From the NCBI RefSeq assembly GCF_000585215.1, contig NZ_AONC01000049.1, positions 1-48,350 on the forward strand: DNA of 48,350 nucleotides, given 5' to 3'. Shown here piece after piece: positions 34,100 to 42,533 of the stretch (within the stretch, counting starts at the first letter, position 1; each line of letters starts with the position of its first letter). The notes below the pieces were generated by a model, which saw nothing but the letters and a program-made list of their open reading frames with translations, was not told the DNA's origin and ran no database searches. Source of the DNA: Imhoffiella purpurea. Lineage in GTDB: Bacteria; Pseudomonadota; Gammaproteobacteria; Chromatiales; Chromatiaceae. The translations under genes were made by a program, and so were the position numbers.

Positions 34100-34654
34100 T
34101 CAGATGAAGGCCTTGAGACAGAAGAAGGCGCGATCCCCGGACAGCTCCGTCAGACCGAATTCGATCGGCCTGGTCGATCGCCTCGCGATCTCGATCAGCC
34201 CGATGCTGGCGCCGCGGCTCCCCTCCTCGGCAGGCTCGCGCAGCTTTTCTCGATAGTAGGTCTTGATCGAATCCTTATCCATGGCGGCCAGCGCGGTGAG
34301 CCTTCGAGTCAATGCCTCGCCCTCATCTCGCAGCACGCAGTTGCCGCAGACGACGAAGAAATGCCCCTCCTCCCGTCCCACGGTGATCATGCCAGAACTC
34401 AGCTCGTTCGGCCGTCCCTCGTCGGACTCCAGTCGCTCGGCCGAATAACGGATGATGTTCTGGACCTGCTCCACGAAGATGGCGAAGACCCGCTTGGTGA
34501 CGTTGGCGTCGGTCGCGTCCAGGCGCATCTTCTGTTTGAGCGCCTCGCCGAGCGAAAAGAGGATACCTTCGGAAAGATAGCCGACGAAGGAAAAGATCAC
34601 GCCCTCCCCTACCATCTTCTGGTGGAATCGAAAATAGTCTTCGGCCATGGACAT
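34100..34654 (-). CDS. siaB: SiaB-family protein kinase
   Basis: A 184-residue protein of the SiaB family (DUF6272), a distant GHKL-type kinase that phosphorylates SiaC. An N-box-like helix is seen as VEQVQNIIRYSAERL and a Gly-containing ATP-lid region as RGASIGLIEIARRS near residue 155. First gene of the Sia operon here. ATG 34654 has GGAG ten bases upstream, while a longer frame to 34720 lacks a site. The stop is one base before siaC. No promoter could be fixed; the 130 bases to the next gene on the right contain nothing obvious. Confidence 0.88.
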   Translation of the reverse strand: MSMAEDYFRFHQKMVGEGVIFSFVGYLSEGILFSLGEALKQKMRLDATDANVTKRVFAIFVEQVQNIIRYSAERLESDEGRPNELSSGMITVGREEGHFFVVCGNCVLRDEGEALTRRLTALAAMDKDSIKTYYREKLREPAEEGSRGASIGLIEIARRSTRPIEFGLTELSGDRAFFCLKAFI

Positions 34655-34784
34655 GCTATCGGATCTCCAAGGAACCGCGAAGGGCGGAACGCCGGAAACG
34701 GACGCCTCGGCGCTTGGCATCTCTCCGGATCCGCCCCCTCGGGAAGGATGTCATCGACGAACCGATGCGCATGCGACCCGACCT

Positions 34785-35648
34785 TCAGCGGAGTCCGTCC
34801 ACCCTCGCGAGAGACCGCCAAGGCAGGAGTCCGTATTGAACCAGCATACCCACCAGGCCCGCCAGCCCCAGAATCCGCACCATCGGCACGGCGCTCGAAT
34901 AATCGCCAGGATCGTACAGCAGACTCATCGCCGGAAACGCGGCGAGGATCACGATCGACAGATGCAGGACCGGATTGGCCGCCGGACCGGACCAGCGCTG
35001 GGCGATCCGGCAGCCCACCCAGGCCGCCAGCGCTCCGCCCATGAGCCCGGCGGCGACATCCACCGGCCAATGGACGCCGACCGCGATACGGCTGAGTCCG
35101 ACCGCGACCGCGATCAGCGTCAGCAGAACCCGCCAGCCCCAGCGATGCGAATGGAAAAGCAGGACGCCGCAGAAGACCGCCGCCGTCACGCTGTGGCCGG
35201 ATGGAAAGCTGGCATGCCGGTGCGCTGGACCGATCAGATTGAAGAGGTCCGCGGCCAACACGGCCGGAGGCCGGGAGGCGTCGAACAGCGCCTTGAATCC
35301 TCGACCATAGAGTGCGGCGATCGTCCCGGCAACGACCAGCGACCAGAAGAGACGCGGATAGCGCAGCGAAAAGAGCAGCGAGAGCGCGAACACCAATCTC
35401 TCATCGCCCAGGCTGGTCAGGTGTTCCCAGAGCCAATCCGGATAGCCCGAGGCAATGCCGTTGAGCCGCTCGAAACCACCGTGATAGCCGCAGATCAGAT
35501 AGATGGTCGAGCCCACCAAGAGCGCGACCAGCGCCCAGCGGATCAGCCAGACGCCCGACCTCGGATCCAGCTCGGGGGCACGCTCGACACCGGCTTGGAG
35601 ACGCCGCCGCCATTCGGCGTGGAAACGTCCGAGGCTCGCCCCCATCAT
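34785..35648 (-). CDS. PAP2-family membrane phosphatase
   Basis: A 287-residue integral membrane phosphatase with about six helices. All three PAP2 motifs are present: KALFDASRPP, PSGHS (in ASFPSGHSVTAA) and SRIAVGVHWPVDV. Such enzymes dephosphorylate lipid phosphates, including undecaprenyl pyrophosphate or lipid A phosphates. The ATG at 35648 overlaps the stop of the GT39 gene upstream (ATGA), making a three-gene coupled unit GT2, GT39, PAP2. The combination suggests processing of a polyprenyl-phosphate sugar donor or lipid A decoration; the exact substrate is unknown. It is last in its operon and 130 bases upstream of siaB. Confidence 0.88.
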   Translation of the reverse strand: MMGASLGRFHAEWRRRLQAGVERAPELDPRSGVWLIRWALVALLVGSTIYLICGYHGGFERLNGIASGYPDWLWEHLTSLGDERLVFALSLLFSLRYPRLFWSLVVAGTIAALYGRGFKALFDASRPPAVLAADLFNLIGPAHRHASFPSGHSVTAAVFCGVLLFHSHRWGWRVLLTLIAVAVGLSRIAVGVHWPVDVAAGLMGGALAAWVGCRIAQRWSGPAANPVLHLSIVILAAFPAMSLLYDPGDYSSAVPMVRILGLAGLVGMLVQYGLLPWRSLARVDGLR

Positions 35649-37303
35649 TCCGGCGCCCGCACCATGACCAGGGCCACCGGCCCCCGCTGATAGACGAGCG
35701 TCCGATCCAGATCCGGCAGATCCCGCTCCAAACGATCGAGCTTGTCGATGCGCAGGAACACCAGATCCCCGGCCTGGGGCCGACGGTTCGGCGTCACCGC
35801 CTCGCGATAGACGCTGAAGCTGGGCATGGAGGTGCGGTAGACGACCGTCGGCATGTCCAGCGCCTTGGCCACCAGACCCGCCTCCTTGACCGGCGCCTGC
35901 ATGACCTCGAATACCTTGGGCACCAGAACCCCGAAAACCACCAGGGTCTGAATGATCCCGGCCAGCACCAGACGGGACCAGAGCGCCGGACGCGACCAGA
36001 CCATGAGACCCAGCATGGCGACCAATCCGGCCAGCACGGCGGCACCATAGTGGAGATCGAGGGCGAAGCGCCCGGCGCCGATCATGGCGACCTGGTGGGC
36101 CTTGAGCCCGAGATCGAACCGGAGCGCGACCTGAACCACCGTCTCCAGCAGCCAGGGCAGCGCCACCAGGATCGCGAACAGGAACAGTGGCGGCACGAAG
36201 GCCAGCCAGCCGTTGGTCAGCCGCTCGCGATATCGGGCCATGAGGATGAAGAGCGGCGTGCAGCCGTAGAGCAGATAGTGCGGCAGCTGGGTCCCGGAGA
36301 AGGAGAAGAAGAGCAGCACGGTCAGGAACCAGATCCAGAGGAAGCGATCGAGCGGATCGGACCAGGACCGGCGCAGGTCCTTCAAGAGACTCAGGAACCA
36401 GCCCGAGAAGGGCAGCAGGATGATCGGCAGCATCACCAGATAGTAGCCGGGGAAGCCGCTGTGGCCCTGCATGGCCGAATCGAACCGCCCCAGATTGTGC
36501 TGCAAGAAGAAGCTGCGGAAGAATCCGGCGCCGTCGTCCAGATAGATGGCCAGATACCAGGGTCCGGCCACTGCGAGGAAGACGAGCCAGCCGAGCGGCG
36601 AGAAGACCGCGCGGAACCAGCGCCGGAGACCGCCGTTCGCCCCGCCCATCTCGGACAGAAAGAAGAGGAAGCTCACCACCAGCGGGAAGAAGACCGCCAC
36701 CGGACCCTTGGTCAGGAATCCGAGCCCCATCCATAGGTAGGCACGCAGCACGAAGCCTCGGTTGGTCTTGGGGTCCGGATCCAGGAAATAGCGATAGATC
36801 TCGAAGAAGGCCAGGGCGATGAAGAGATTCAGCACCGCGTCCGCGACCGCGGCCTTGGCGATCAGGGACACCTGGAGCGAGAGGGCCATCGCCAGACCGG
36901 CGACGGTCGCGGTCCGGGCGTCGAGACAGCGCCGCACGAAGAACCAGAGGCCGGCGATCCAGAGGGTCGCGGCGATGGCCGAGGGTAGCCTCAGGGCGAA
37001 TTCGTCGAACCCGAACAGCTCGGCGCTCGCCGCCTGCAGCCAGTAGATGAGCACCGGTTTGTCGTAGCGGGGCTCCCCATCCTTGTGCGGGGTGATGAAA
37101 TCGCCGCTCGCCAGCATCTCGCGGGTCGCCTCGGTGAAGGCCCCCTCGTCCAGGTCGTAGAGCGGCACGGCCCCGAGCTGCCAGAAGAAGCTCAGGGCCA
37201 CCACCAGGATCAGCAGCCAGGGCGAGGTCATGAGCCGCTGGAAGCGCCCGGCCGCGATCCCCGAGTTCGCGGCGCCCTTGAGCGTATCCGTGGAGCCGAC
37301 CAT
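35645..37303 (-). CDS. GT39/ArnT-like membrane glycosyltransferase
   Basis: A 552-residue polytopic enzyme of the PMT/ArnT superfamily. The first periplasmic loop has the catalytic acidic motif LYDLDEGAFTEATREM near residue 50 and a conserved DKPVLIYW near 82. About 12 hydrophobic segments follow to residue 440, then a periplasmic C-terminal domain. ArnT-like enzymes transfer a sugar from undecaprenyl phosphate to lipid A or another envelope acceptor. Its start ATG overlaps the stop of the GT2 gene by one base (TGATG), and its stop overlaps the PAP2 gene start. ATG 37303 is favoured for this coupling. Confidence 0.88.
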   Translation of the reverse strand: MVGSTDTLKGAANSGIAAGRFQRLMTSPWLLILVVALSFFWQLGAVPLYDLDEGAFTEATREMLASGDFITPHKDGEPRYDKPVLIYWLQAASAELFGFDEFALRLPSAIAATLWIAGLWFFVRRCLDARTATVAGLAMALSLQVSLIAKAAVADAVLNLFIALAFFEIYRYFLDPDPKTNRGFVLRAYLWMGLGFLTKGPVAVFFPLVVSFLFFLSEMGGANGGLRRWFRAVFSPLGWLVFLAVAGPWYLAIYLDDGAGFFRSFFLQHNLGRFDSAMQGHSGFPGYYLVMLPIILLPFSGWFLSLLKDLRRSWSDPLDRFLWIWFLTVLLFFSFSGTQLPHYLLYGCTPLFILMARYRERLTNGWLAFVPPLFLFAILVALPWLLETVVQVALRFDLGLKAHQVAMIGAGRFALDLHYGAAVLAGLVAMLGLMVWSRPALWSRLVLAGIIQTLVVFGVLVPKVFEVMQAPVKEAGLVAKALDMPTVVYRTSMPSFSVYREAVTPNRRPQAGDLVFLRIDKLDRLERDLPDLDRTLVYQRGPVALVMVRAPE

Positions 37304-38325
37304 CAGAGCGTCTCGCTCCAGCCAGCCGTATCCGGATCGGACTGCCAGCGGATCCGATGATGCGTGCGCTCGCCCGAGGCGTAGAAGGTGCGGGTCAGCA
37401 GCTCCGAGAGCACGCCCGTGGTCAGGAACTGGACCGAGGCGACTAGGAAGAGGATGGCCACGAACAGCAGGGGGCGATCGCCGATGTTCTCGCCCAGCAC
37501 GAACTTGACCACCAGCAGGTGCGTCATCATGAGCCCGCCGAGCAGCCCGAAGAGGATCCCGATCGAGCCGAAGAAGTGTCCGGGGCGCGATCCGAAACGC
37601 AGGAAGAAGAAGGCGGCGATCAGGTCCAGCACCACCCGGAAGGTGCGCGAGATGCCGTACTTGGAGACGCCGAACTGGCGCGCCTGGTGGGCGACCTCGG
37701 TCTCGCCGATGCGCTGGGGCGCGGTCACGCCGGCCACCCAGACCGGGATGAAGCGGTGCATCTCGCCGAGCAGGGTCACCTCCTTGATGACCTCGGCGCG
37801 GTAGACCTTGAGGCTGCAGCCGTAGTCGTGCAGGGCCACGCCGGTCACCTTGCCGATCAGCTTGTTGGCGATGCGCGAGGGGATCTTGCGCATCACCAGA
37901 TCGTCCTGGCGCCGGCGCCGCCAGCCCTGCAGCAGATCCAGATCGCGCTCCAGGAGTTCGTCGACCATGCGCGGAATGTCGGCCGGATCGTTCTGCAGAT
38001 CGCCGTCGAGGGTCGCGATCAGCTCGCCCCGGGCGGCGTCGAACCCGGCCTGCATGGCCGCCGTCTGGCCGAAATTGCGCCGAAGACGAATCACGCGCAG
38101 ATGCGGGCCGGTGCGTTCGGCAACCTCGCTTAGACGCTCGCCGGTACCATCGCGGCTACCGTCGTCGACGCAGATCAGTTCCCAAGGCCCCCGATAGGCG
38201 GCGAGCCCCTCCTGCACCCGTGCCACCATGGGTTCGACATTGTCGATCTCCTGGTACATGGGAATGACGACCGAAAGCGACGGCCGTCTCTCGGCGACGG
38301 CTTCTGAGACTGGGGAACTGGTCAT
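37303..38325 (-). CDS. family 2 polyprenyl-phosphate glycosyltransferase (ArnC/DPM-like)
   Basis: A 340-residue enzyme with an N-terminal GT-A domain and two C-terminal membrane helices (about 232-255 and 265-295), the ArnC/GtrB layout. Motifs: LSVVIPMYQEIDN (18-30), CVDDGSRDGTGE, GQTAAMQAGFDAARG, TLDGDLQNDPADIP (DxD-type) and GWRRRRQDD. It would charge undecaprenyl phosphate with a sugar, which the downstream GT39 enzyme then transfers. First gene of the coupled three-gene unit. Start ATG 38325 is a reasonable family N-terminus; the upstream 239 bases to the Rpn-like gene show no clear promoter. Confidence 0.9.
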   Translation of the reverse strand: MTSSPVSEAVAERRPSLSVVIPMYQEIDNVEPMVARVQEGLAAYRGPWELICVDDGSRDGTGERLSEVAERTGPHLRVIRLRRNFGQTAAMQAGFDAARGELIATLDGDLQNDPADIPRMVDELLERDLDLLQGWRRRRQDDLVMRKIPSRIANKLIGKVTGVALHDYGCSLKVYRAEVIKEVTLLGEMHRFIPVWVAGVTAPQRIGETEVAHQARQFGVSKYGISRTFRVVLDLIAAFFFLRFGSRPGHFFGSIGILFGLLGGLMMTHLLVVKFVLGENIGDRPLLFVAILFLVASVQFLTTGVLSELLTRTFYASGERTHHRIRWQSDPDTAGWSETL

Positions 38326-38564
38326 CGAGGCATGATCCGTGATGAGGCCAAGCCGGCCCGGGCAGGGGCAAACTATACGGGAGACCTGGAAAATTCAACT
38401 GCGGGTTGGCGGATCGCCTCGATCCGAAATCGGCTCGTACTTGGTGTCAGCCTCGGACTCGGTATCGCCATCGCTGGACTCGCGACAACCTGAACCTCGA
38501 GGGGGGAACAGAACTGCAATTGACCATGATGTGGCCTCGACGGAACGAATCCCGGCCTTGAAGA

Positions 38565-39524
38565 TCAATCGTTCTCGTCGAAGATCCGCTCCAGGCTCTC
38601 GGTGATCAGCACGCGCTCGGACCAAACCAACAGCGTCTCGACGTCGGCAGCCCCGATCCGAGTCAGAACCTGAGGCGGAAGTTCGCCGAATTTCAGCTGG
38701 AGAAGCCTCGACAACATCGCCGCTTCGCCTTCCTGACGACCTTCCCGACGGCCTTCCCGACGGCCTTCCTGGCGCCCGGCTTGACGTCCTTCCAAGGCGC
38801 CTTCCTGCTTCCCACGCTCCCAGCCCTGCTGGATGAATCGCTCTGCAAAGGTGCTCATGATCTCGCTCTCTTCCGGATAGTCCCGCTCGTATCTGGCTCG
38901 CTCATTGTCATCCAGGACCGCGTAGATGTCGATGAAATCGATATATTTCAATTGCTTTTCCGGATCTTCCTCGAGCGTCGCCAGTCCCCGCACGGCATGG
39001 GCGTAGGCATCGATCTTGTCCTGCGGGGCATAGCGCATGCTCGGCAGATTGAGCCGAGCGACGATGTTGTCGCTCTCGCGATAGCGCTCGTAGGCGATCG
39101 CCGACAGCTCGCAGGCCAGGTAGCGGAAGCTCAGATAGGTCTGGTGGTCGCTGCCCTGGATCAGCTCGTAGCGCGGAGACCGACCGCGAAGGAAGATGAC
39201 GACCGGCACCACCCGGTCGGTCTCCAGCAGCTCGCCGAGATCGAGACAGTAATGCGCCAGCCGATGGATCGAGAAGCGTCTCGGGTCGCTCTCTTCCTCG
39301 AGGACGAACAGCAGCGCCTCGCGTCGGCCGTCGGGCCATTGCACCAGCAGCGGGACGTCGAGCTCGCGGAAGCGATCGCCGAGCCGCTCCTTGAGCTGCT
39401 CCTGGCGCACCGGCAGGATCTCGGCCTCCGCCAGATGCTCGATCGGGTCCCCGGCGGCGAAGAAGTCCAGCGCCTGGCGCGGGTAGTCCAGGATGAGGTT
39501 TTTGAAGTTCTGGTCGTGGCTCAT
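38565..39524 (-). CDS. Rpn-like PD-(D/E)XK nuclease family protein (DUF4351 type)
   Basis: A 319-residue protein of the Rpn/PD-(D/E)XK transposase-like superfamily. The N-terminal third has the nuclease-like core (DVPLLVQWPDGRREALLFVLEEESD with the acidic residues of the active site, broken by variable residues), then RRFSIHRLAHYCLDL. Residues about 238-267 are a charged tandem repeat of the Gly-Arg/Gln-Glu type encoded by 12-bp DNA repeats, then a DUF4351-like C-terminal helix bundle (MLSRLLQLKFGELP). Rpn proteins are DNA endonucleases in E. coli; paralogues are often numerous. ATG 39524 is the only sensible start. Function in this organism is unknown. Confidence 0.8.
   Translation of the reverse strand: MSHDQNFKNLILDYPRQALDFFAAGDPIEHLAEAEILPVRQEQLKERLGDRFRELDVPLLVQWPDGRREALLFVLEEESDPRRFSIHRLAHYCLDLGELLETDRVVPVVIFLRGRSPRYELIQGSDHQTYLSFRYLACELSAIAYERYRESDNIVARLNLPSMRYAPQDKIDAYAHAVRGLATLEEDPEKQLKYIDFIDIYAVLDDNERARYERDYPEESEIMSTFAERFIQQGWERGKQEGALEGRQAGRQEGRREGRREGRQEGEAAMLSRLLQLKFGELPPQVLTRIGAADVETLLVWSERVLITESLERIFDEND
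38728..38811 (-). repeat. 12-bp tandem repeat inside the Rpn-like gene
   Basis: Seven 12-bp units based on CCTTCCCGACGG (plus-strand reading) run from 38728 to 38811. Units two and three are identical; the others are degenerate. They encode four-residue units such as GRREGRRE. Being in multiples of three, gain or loss changes the repeat number without breaking the frame. Confidence 0.85.
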
Positions 39525-39763
39525 ACGCTCATCTCGAGGATACTGGCGTTGCCCAGCGGCCGTGTAACGGGCTTACAAACCGGCCATGGTTATCGAACCG
39601 ATATGGAAAGCAAAATAACCGAAACCAATTCAACACCCAATCGCAGTCTGGGTTGATCTGTGCGCGCTGTTCTGGGTCGTGTAACGATCCTCCCAGGCTG
39701 GGGAACGATTCATCTTCGGCCGTTTGGCTGTAATCCAGATTCGACAAGACGGCGGTGGCAGGC

Positions 39764-41041
39764 ATGAACGACGAGCAGCAAATCTTCTATAGACTGGGCG
39801 TGGCGCTGGCGATCGGCCTGCTGATCGGAACCGAGCGCGGCTGGAAGGCGCGCCGCGCCTCGGAGGGGCGGCGGGTCGCCGGGGTACGTACCTACGGGCT
39901 GATCGGATTGCTCGGCGGGGTCACGGCGCTCCTGTCCCAGACCTTCGGTCCGGTCCTGCTCGCGCTGGTCTTCATCGGGCTCGCCGCCCTGGCCACGGCG
40001 ACCTATGTGATCGAGCACGCCCATGACCAGGATCTCGGGATCACCAGCCTGGTCGCGGTATTCCTGACCTTCGCCTTCGGCGCACTGGCGGTCGCGGGCG
40101 AGGTCTCGATCGCGGCCGCCTGCGCCGTGGTCGCCACGCTCGTCCTCAGCGCCAAGCCCATGCTCCACCGCTGGGTCGAGCGGCTCGGCGAGGCCGAACT
40201 CAAGGCGGGTCTCGAGCTGCTCCTCATCTCGGTCGTAGTCCTGCCCATCCTGCCCGACCGGGGCTACGGCCCCTGGCAGGCGCTGAACCCATACACCATC
40301 TGGTGGATGGTGGTGCTCATCGCCGGCATCTCGTTCGCGGGCTACATATCGGTCAAGCTGATCGGGGCCCGGCGCGGTATCGTCGCGACCGGTCTGATGG
40401 GCGGCATCGCCTCCTCGACCGCGGTCACGCTGAACTTCTCGCGCATGGCACGCCAGGAGAGCGACTCGGCGCCGATACTGGCGATGGGCATCCTGCTGGC
40501 TTGCATGACCATGTTCCCGCGGATGCTCATGGTCACGGCCCTGCTGCATCCGGCCTTGGCTCGGCAGCTGCTCACCCCGGTCGGGCTCATGACGCTCTGT
40601 CTGCTGCTGCCTGCGCTGCTGCAATGGCGAAACCGAACGACCGGCGACGCACCGCTCGAGTCGCCGCTGAAGAATCCGCTCGAATTCGGCACGGCGCTCA
40701 CCTTCGGTCTGCTGCTGGCTCTGGTGATGTTCTTCGGTACCGCCCTGCACCAGTGGTTCGGGACGGCCGGGGTGCTGGCGCTCGCGGCCATCTCCGGAAT
40801 CACGGACGTGGACGCCATCACCCTGTCGCTGGCGCGCATGAGCAACGACGGCATCGGGATCCAGACCGCCGCCACCGGCATCCTCATCGCCGCCTCGGCC
40901 AACAACCTCACCAAGGGACTCATGGCGGCGACGATCGGCGGACGGGCGATCCGGCTCCGCGTCGGCCTCCCGCTCGCGGCCAGTGCCGCCGTCGGGCTCT
41001 CGACCGCCTGGATCTGGGCGGCAGCCGGTTCGATTTCGTGA
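39764..41041 (+). CDS. MgtC/SapB-family membrane protein with DUF4010
   Basis: A 425-residue polytopic membrane protein. The first 130 residues are MgtC/SapB-like (GVALAIGLLIGTERGW with the RAS-type basic loop, GVRTYGLIGLLGGV). The remainder is the DUF4010 domain, about eight hydrophobic helices including GLMGGIASSTAVTLNFSRMA and ISGITDVDAITLSLARMS. The family is found widely in proteobacteria, and a transport role is likely but unproven. ATG 39764 is favoured over an in-frame GTG at 39755 although neither has a strong ribosome site. It is divergent from the Rpn-like gene, with a 239-base space in which nothing clear is seen. Confidence 0.85.
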   Translation: MNDEQQIFYRLGVALAIGLLIGTERGWKARRASEGRRVAGVRTYGLIGLLGGVTALLSQTFGPVLLALVFIGLAALATATYVIEHAHDQDLGITSLVAVFLTFAFGALAVAGEVSIAAACAVVATLVLSAKPMLHRWVERLGEAELKAGLELLLISVVVLPILPDRGYGPWQALNPYTIWWMVVLIAGISFAGYISVKLIGARRGIVATGLMGGIASSTAVTLNFSRMARQESDSAPILAMGILLACMTMFPRMLMVTALLHPALARQLLTPVGLMTLCLLLPALLQWRNRTTGDAPLESPLKNPLEFGTALTFGLLLALVMFFGTALHQWFGTAGVLALAAISGITDVDAITLSLARMSNDGIGIQTAATGILIAASANNLTKGLMAATIGGRAIRLRVGLPLAASAAVGLSTAWIWAAAGSIS

Positions 41042-41194
41042 AGCAAGCAGCAGAATCGGACGATTAGGGATGCAAAACAGTCAGGTATTCGGCTTAAGAT
41101 CGCGAATCCAATACCGGGGGACGGCCTCCATCTCGAGCAGGCATTCGCTCGCGCCCCTGGCGATGCACCGATCTGAACCGCGATAGATGAAGAC

Positions 41195-41605
41195 ATGAAT
41201 AACGATATGTTCGACTCTCTGGATGTGCCCATACTGTTCGGCCGCTATCTCGTCCTGATGGGACTGGTGAGGGAAAAGGATATTGCCGAGGCAGCCTCCG
41301 TGCAGCGGGAGCTCAACGCCAGTCCGCTCTTTCATCTGGTCGAGCGAGGGATCCTGTCCATGGACCAGATCATGCGGGCCCGGCAATATCAGCGCGAGCA
41401 CATGGTGACCTTCTGTCAGGCAAGCCGCACGCTCGGCATCATGTCCGAGGAGGGCTGCGCGGCCATGCTCGAAACGGCCGCGAAGCAGCGTATCCAGATC
41501 GGGGACATCCTCGTCAAGCAGGGAAAGCTGTCCGGGGAGCAGCTGGCGGAGGCGCTGAGCAAGCACCAGGAACATCAGGAGAGCAGAAACCCGAGCTCGA
41601 CCTGA
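41195..41605 (+). CDS. small protein with MshEN/GspE-N-like repeats
   Basis: A 136-residue soluble protein. Two helical hairpin repeats resemble the N-terminal domain of type II/IV secretion ATPases (MshEN): one at about 20-65 (LVLMGLVREKDIAEAASVQ, then LVERGILSMDQIMRARQYQ) and one at about 98-125 (IQIGDILVKQGKLSGEQLAEAL). MshEN domains can bind c-di-GMP, but the key binding motif cannot be verified by eye. No ATPase domain follows, so it is a stand-alone repeat protein. It converges on the coiled-coil membrane gene, with only 18 bases between the stops. Start ATG 41195 is chosen by frame; no strong Shine-Dalgarno. Confidence 0.65.
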   Translation: MNNDMFDSLDVPILFGRYLVLMGLVREKDIAEAASVQRELNASPLFHLVERGILSMDQIMRARQYQREHMVTFCQASRTLGIMSEEGCAAMLETAAKQRIQIGDILVKQGKLSGEQLAEALSKHQEHQESRNPSST

Positions 41606-41623
41606 AGGCCCGATGCCGCCGCT

Positions 41624-42523
41624 TCAGTGCGTGATGCGATACAACTTGAGGTATTCGAGACGCAGACTGCTGTAGGTTCGATTCATGCGTTCGAGCTGGC
41701 CCAACAGTTGTCTCTTCTGCTCCGCCAGACTGTCGCGCTCGAGCTGTGTCTCCTGCACCAGCCTGCGATATTCCTGATTGATCGACTTGAGCGAGAGAAT
41801 CTTCTCCGCCAGCTGATCCATTTCGGCCCCCAGAGCGTTCTGATGCTGGCTCGACTCGGACAGGAGCTGTCTCAGGTCGAGATTCTGCTGCTCGATCGCA
41901 TCGAGATCCTGAATCAGTTGCTCGGTCAGATCCGATCTCGCGTTCTTCTCGAGCTTGTGTCGAAGCTCCTTGTTCGCGCTCTCCAGCTGTCGGCACTTGT
42001 CCGTGAGATTGCCGATGTCATTGCGATTCTCGGAGAACGACGACAGACTCGCCTGATATTGATCCAAGAGGTCGTCGATACCGGTTTCCAGTCCATCGAG
42101 CTCCGGATACTCCCCGAGCGCCAATCCTCCAGCCAGGGAAGGATCCTTCTCCACGCTCACGGGCGAGGCGATGTCGCGGGACACCCCATGCTTGCTGCAG
42201 CAGACTTGAAGCAGGCGGTGGAGATCGTCCATGACCGATTTCCAGATCGCTGCCTCGGCGATGTCGCCAGCATCGAAAGGTTTAGCCAAGAATTCGAGAA
42301 AGGCCACGGGATCGTCCCCGCGTGGGCGACCCTCCATTCGGTCACGGCCGAATGCCTCGATCTCCTTGGCGATCCGATTGGAGACCGCCTTGCAGGTTCG
42401 CCTCAATTTCTTCTGCCGTTTGTGCAGACGCCACCAATTGATGCCGAACACCAAGGCCGCGATCAGCGATACCGCGGAGAATTCGGCCAATCCGTAGGTC
42501 CATAGATAGTCGGTTTCCGTCAT
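41624..42523 (-). CDS. membrane-anchored coiled-coil protein
   Basis: A 299-residue protein I do not recognise. One membrane helix lies at residues about 12-30 (AEFSAVSLIAALVFGINWW), followed by a basic stretch (HKRQKKLRR). Residues 35-130 form a globular region with DDPVAFLEFLAKPFDAGDIAEA split by acidic residues and a CC pair (LLQVCCSKHG). The last 150 residues are a long coiled coil (Gln/Leu/Glu heptads) reaching the end. Topology suggests a cytosolic coiled coil tethered to the inner membrane. The ATG lies ten bases after the stop of the VWA gene, so the two are co-transcribed and may work together. Confidence 0.7.
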   Translation of the reverse strand: MTETDYLWTYGLAEFSAVSLIAALVFGINWWRLHKRQKKLRRTCKAVSNRIAKEIEAFGRDRMEGRPRGDDPVAFLEFLAKPFDAGDIAEAAIWKSVMDDLHRLLQVCCSKHGVSRDIASPVSVEKDPSLAGGLALGEYPELDGLETGIDDLLDQYQASLSSFSENRNDIGNLTDKCRQLESANKELRHKLEKNARSDLTEQLIQDLDAIEQQNLDLRQLLSESSQHQNALGAEMDQLAEKILSLKSINQEYRRLVQETQLERDSLAEQKRQLLGQLERMNRTYSSLRLEYLKLYRITH

Positions 42524-42533
42524 CGTCTCGATG

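Noticed and set aside
35649..36734. Extension of the PAP2 frame upstream through the GT39 gene
   Set aside because: Arg/Gly/Ala-rich shadow of the GT39 coding region. The PAP2 protein starts at the ATG overlapping the GT39 stop.
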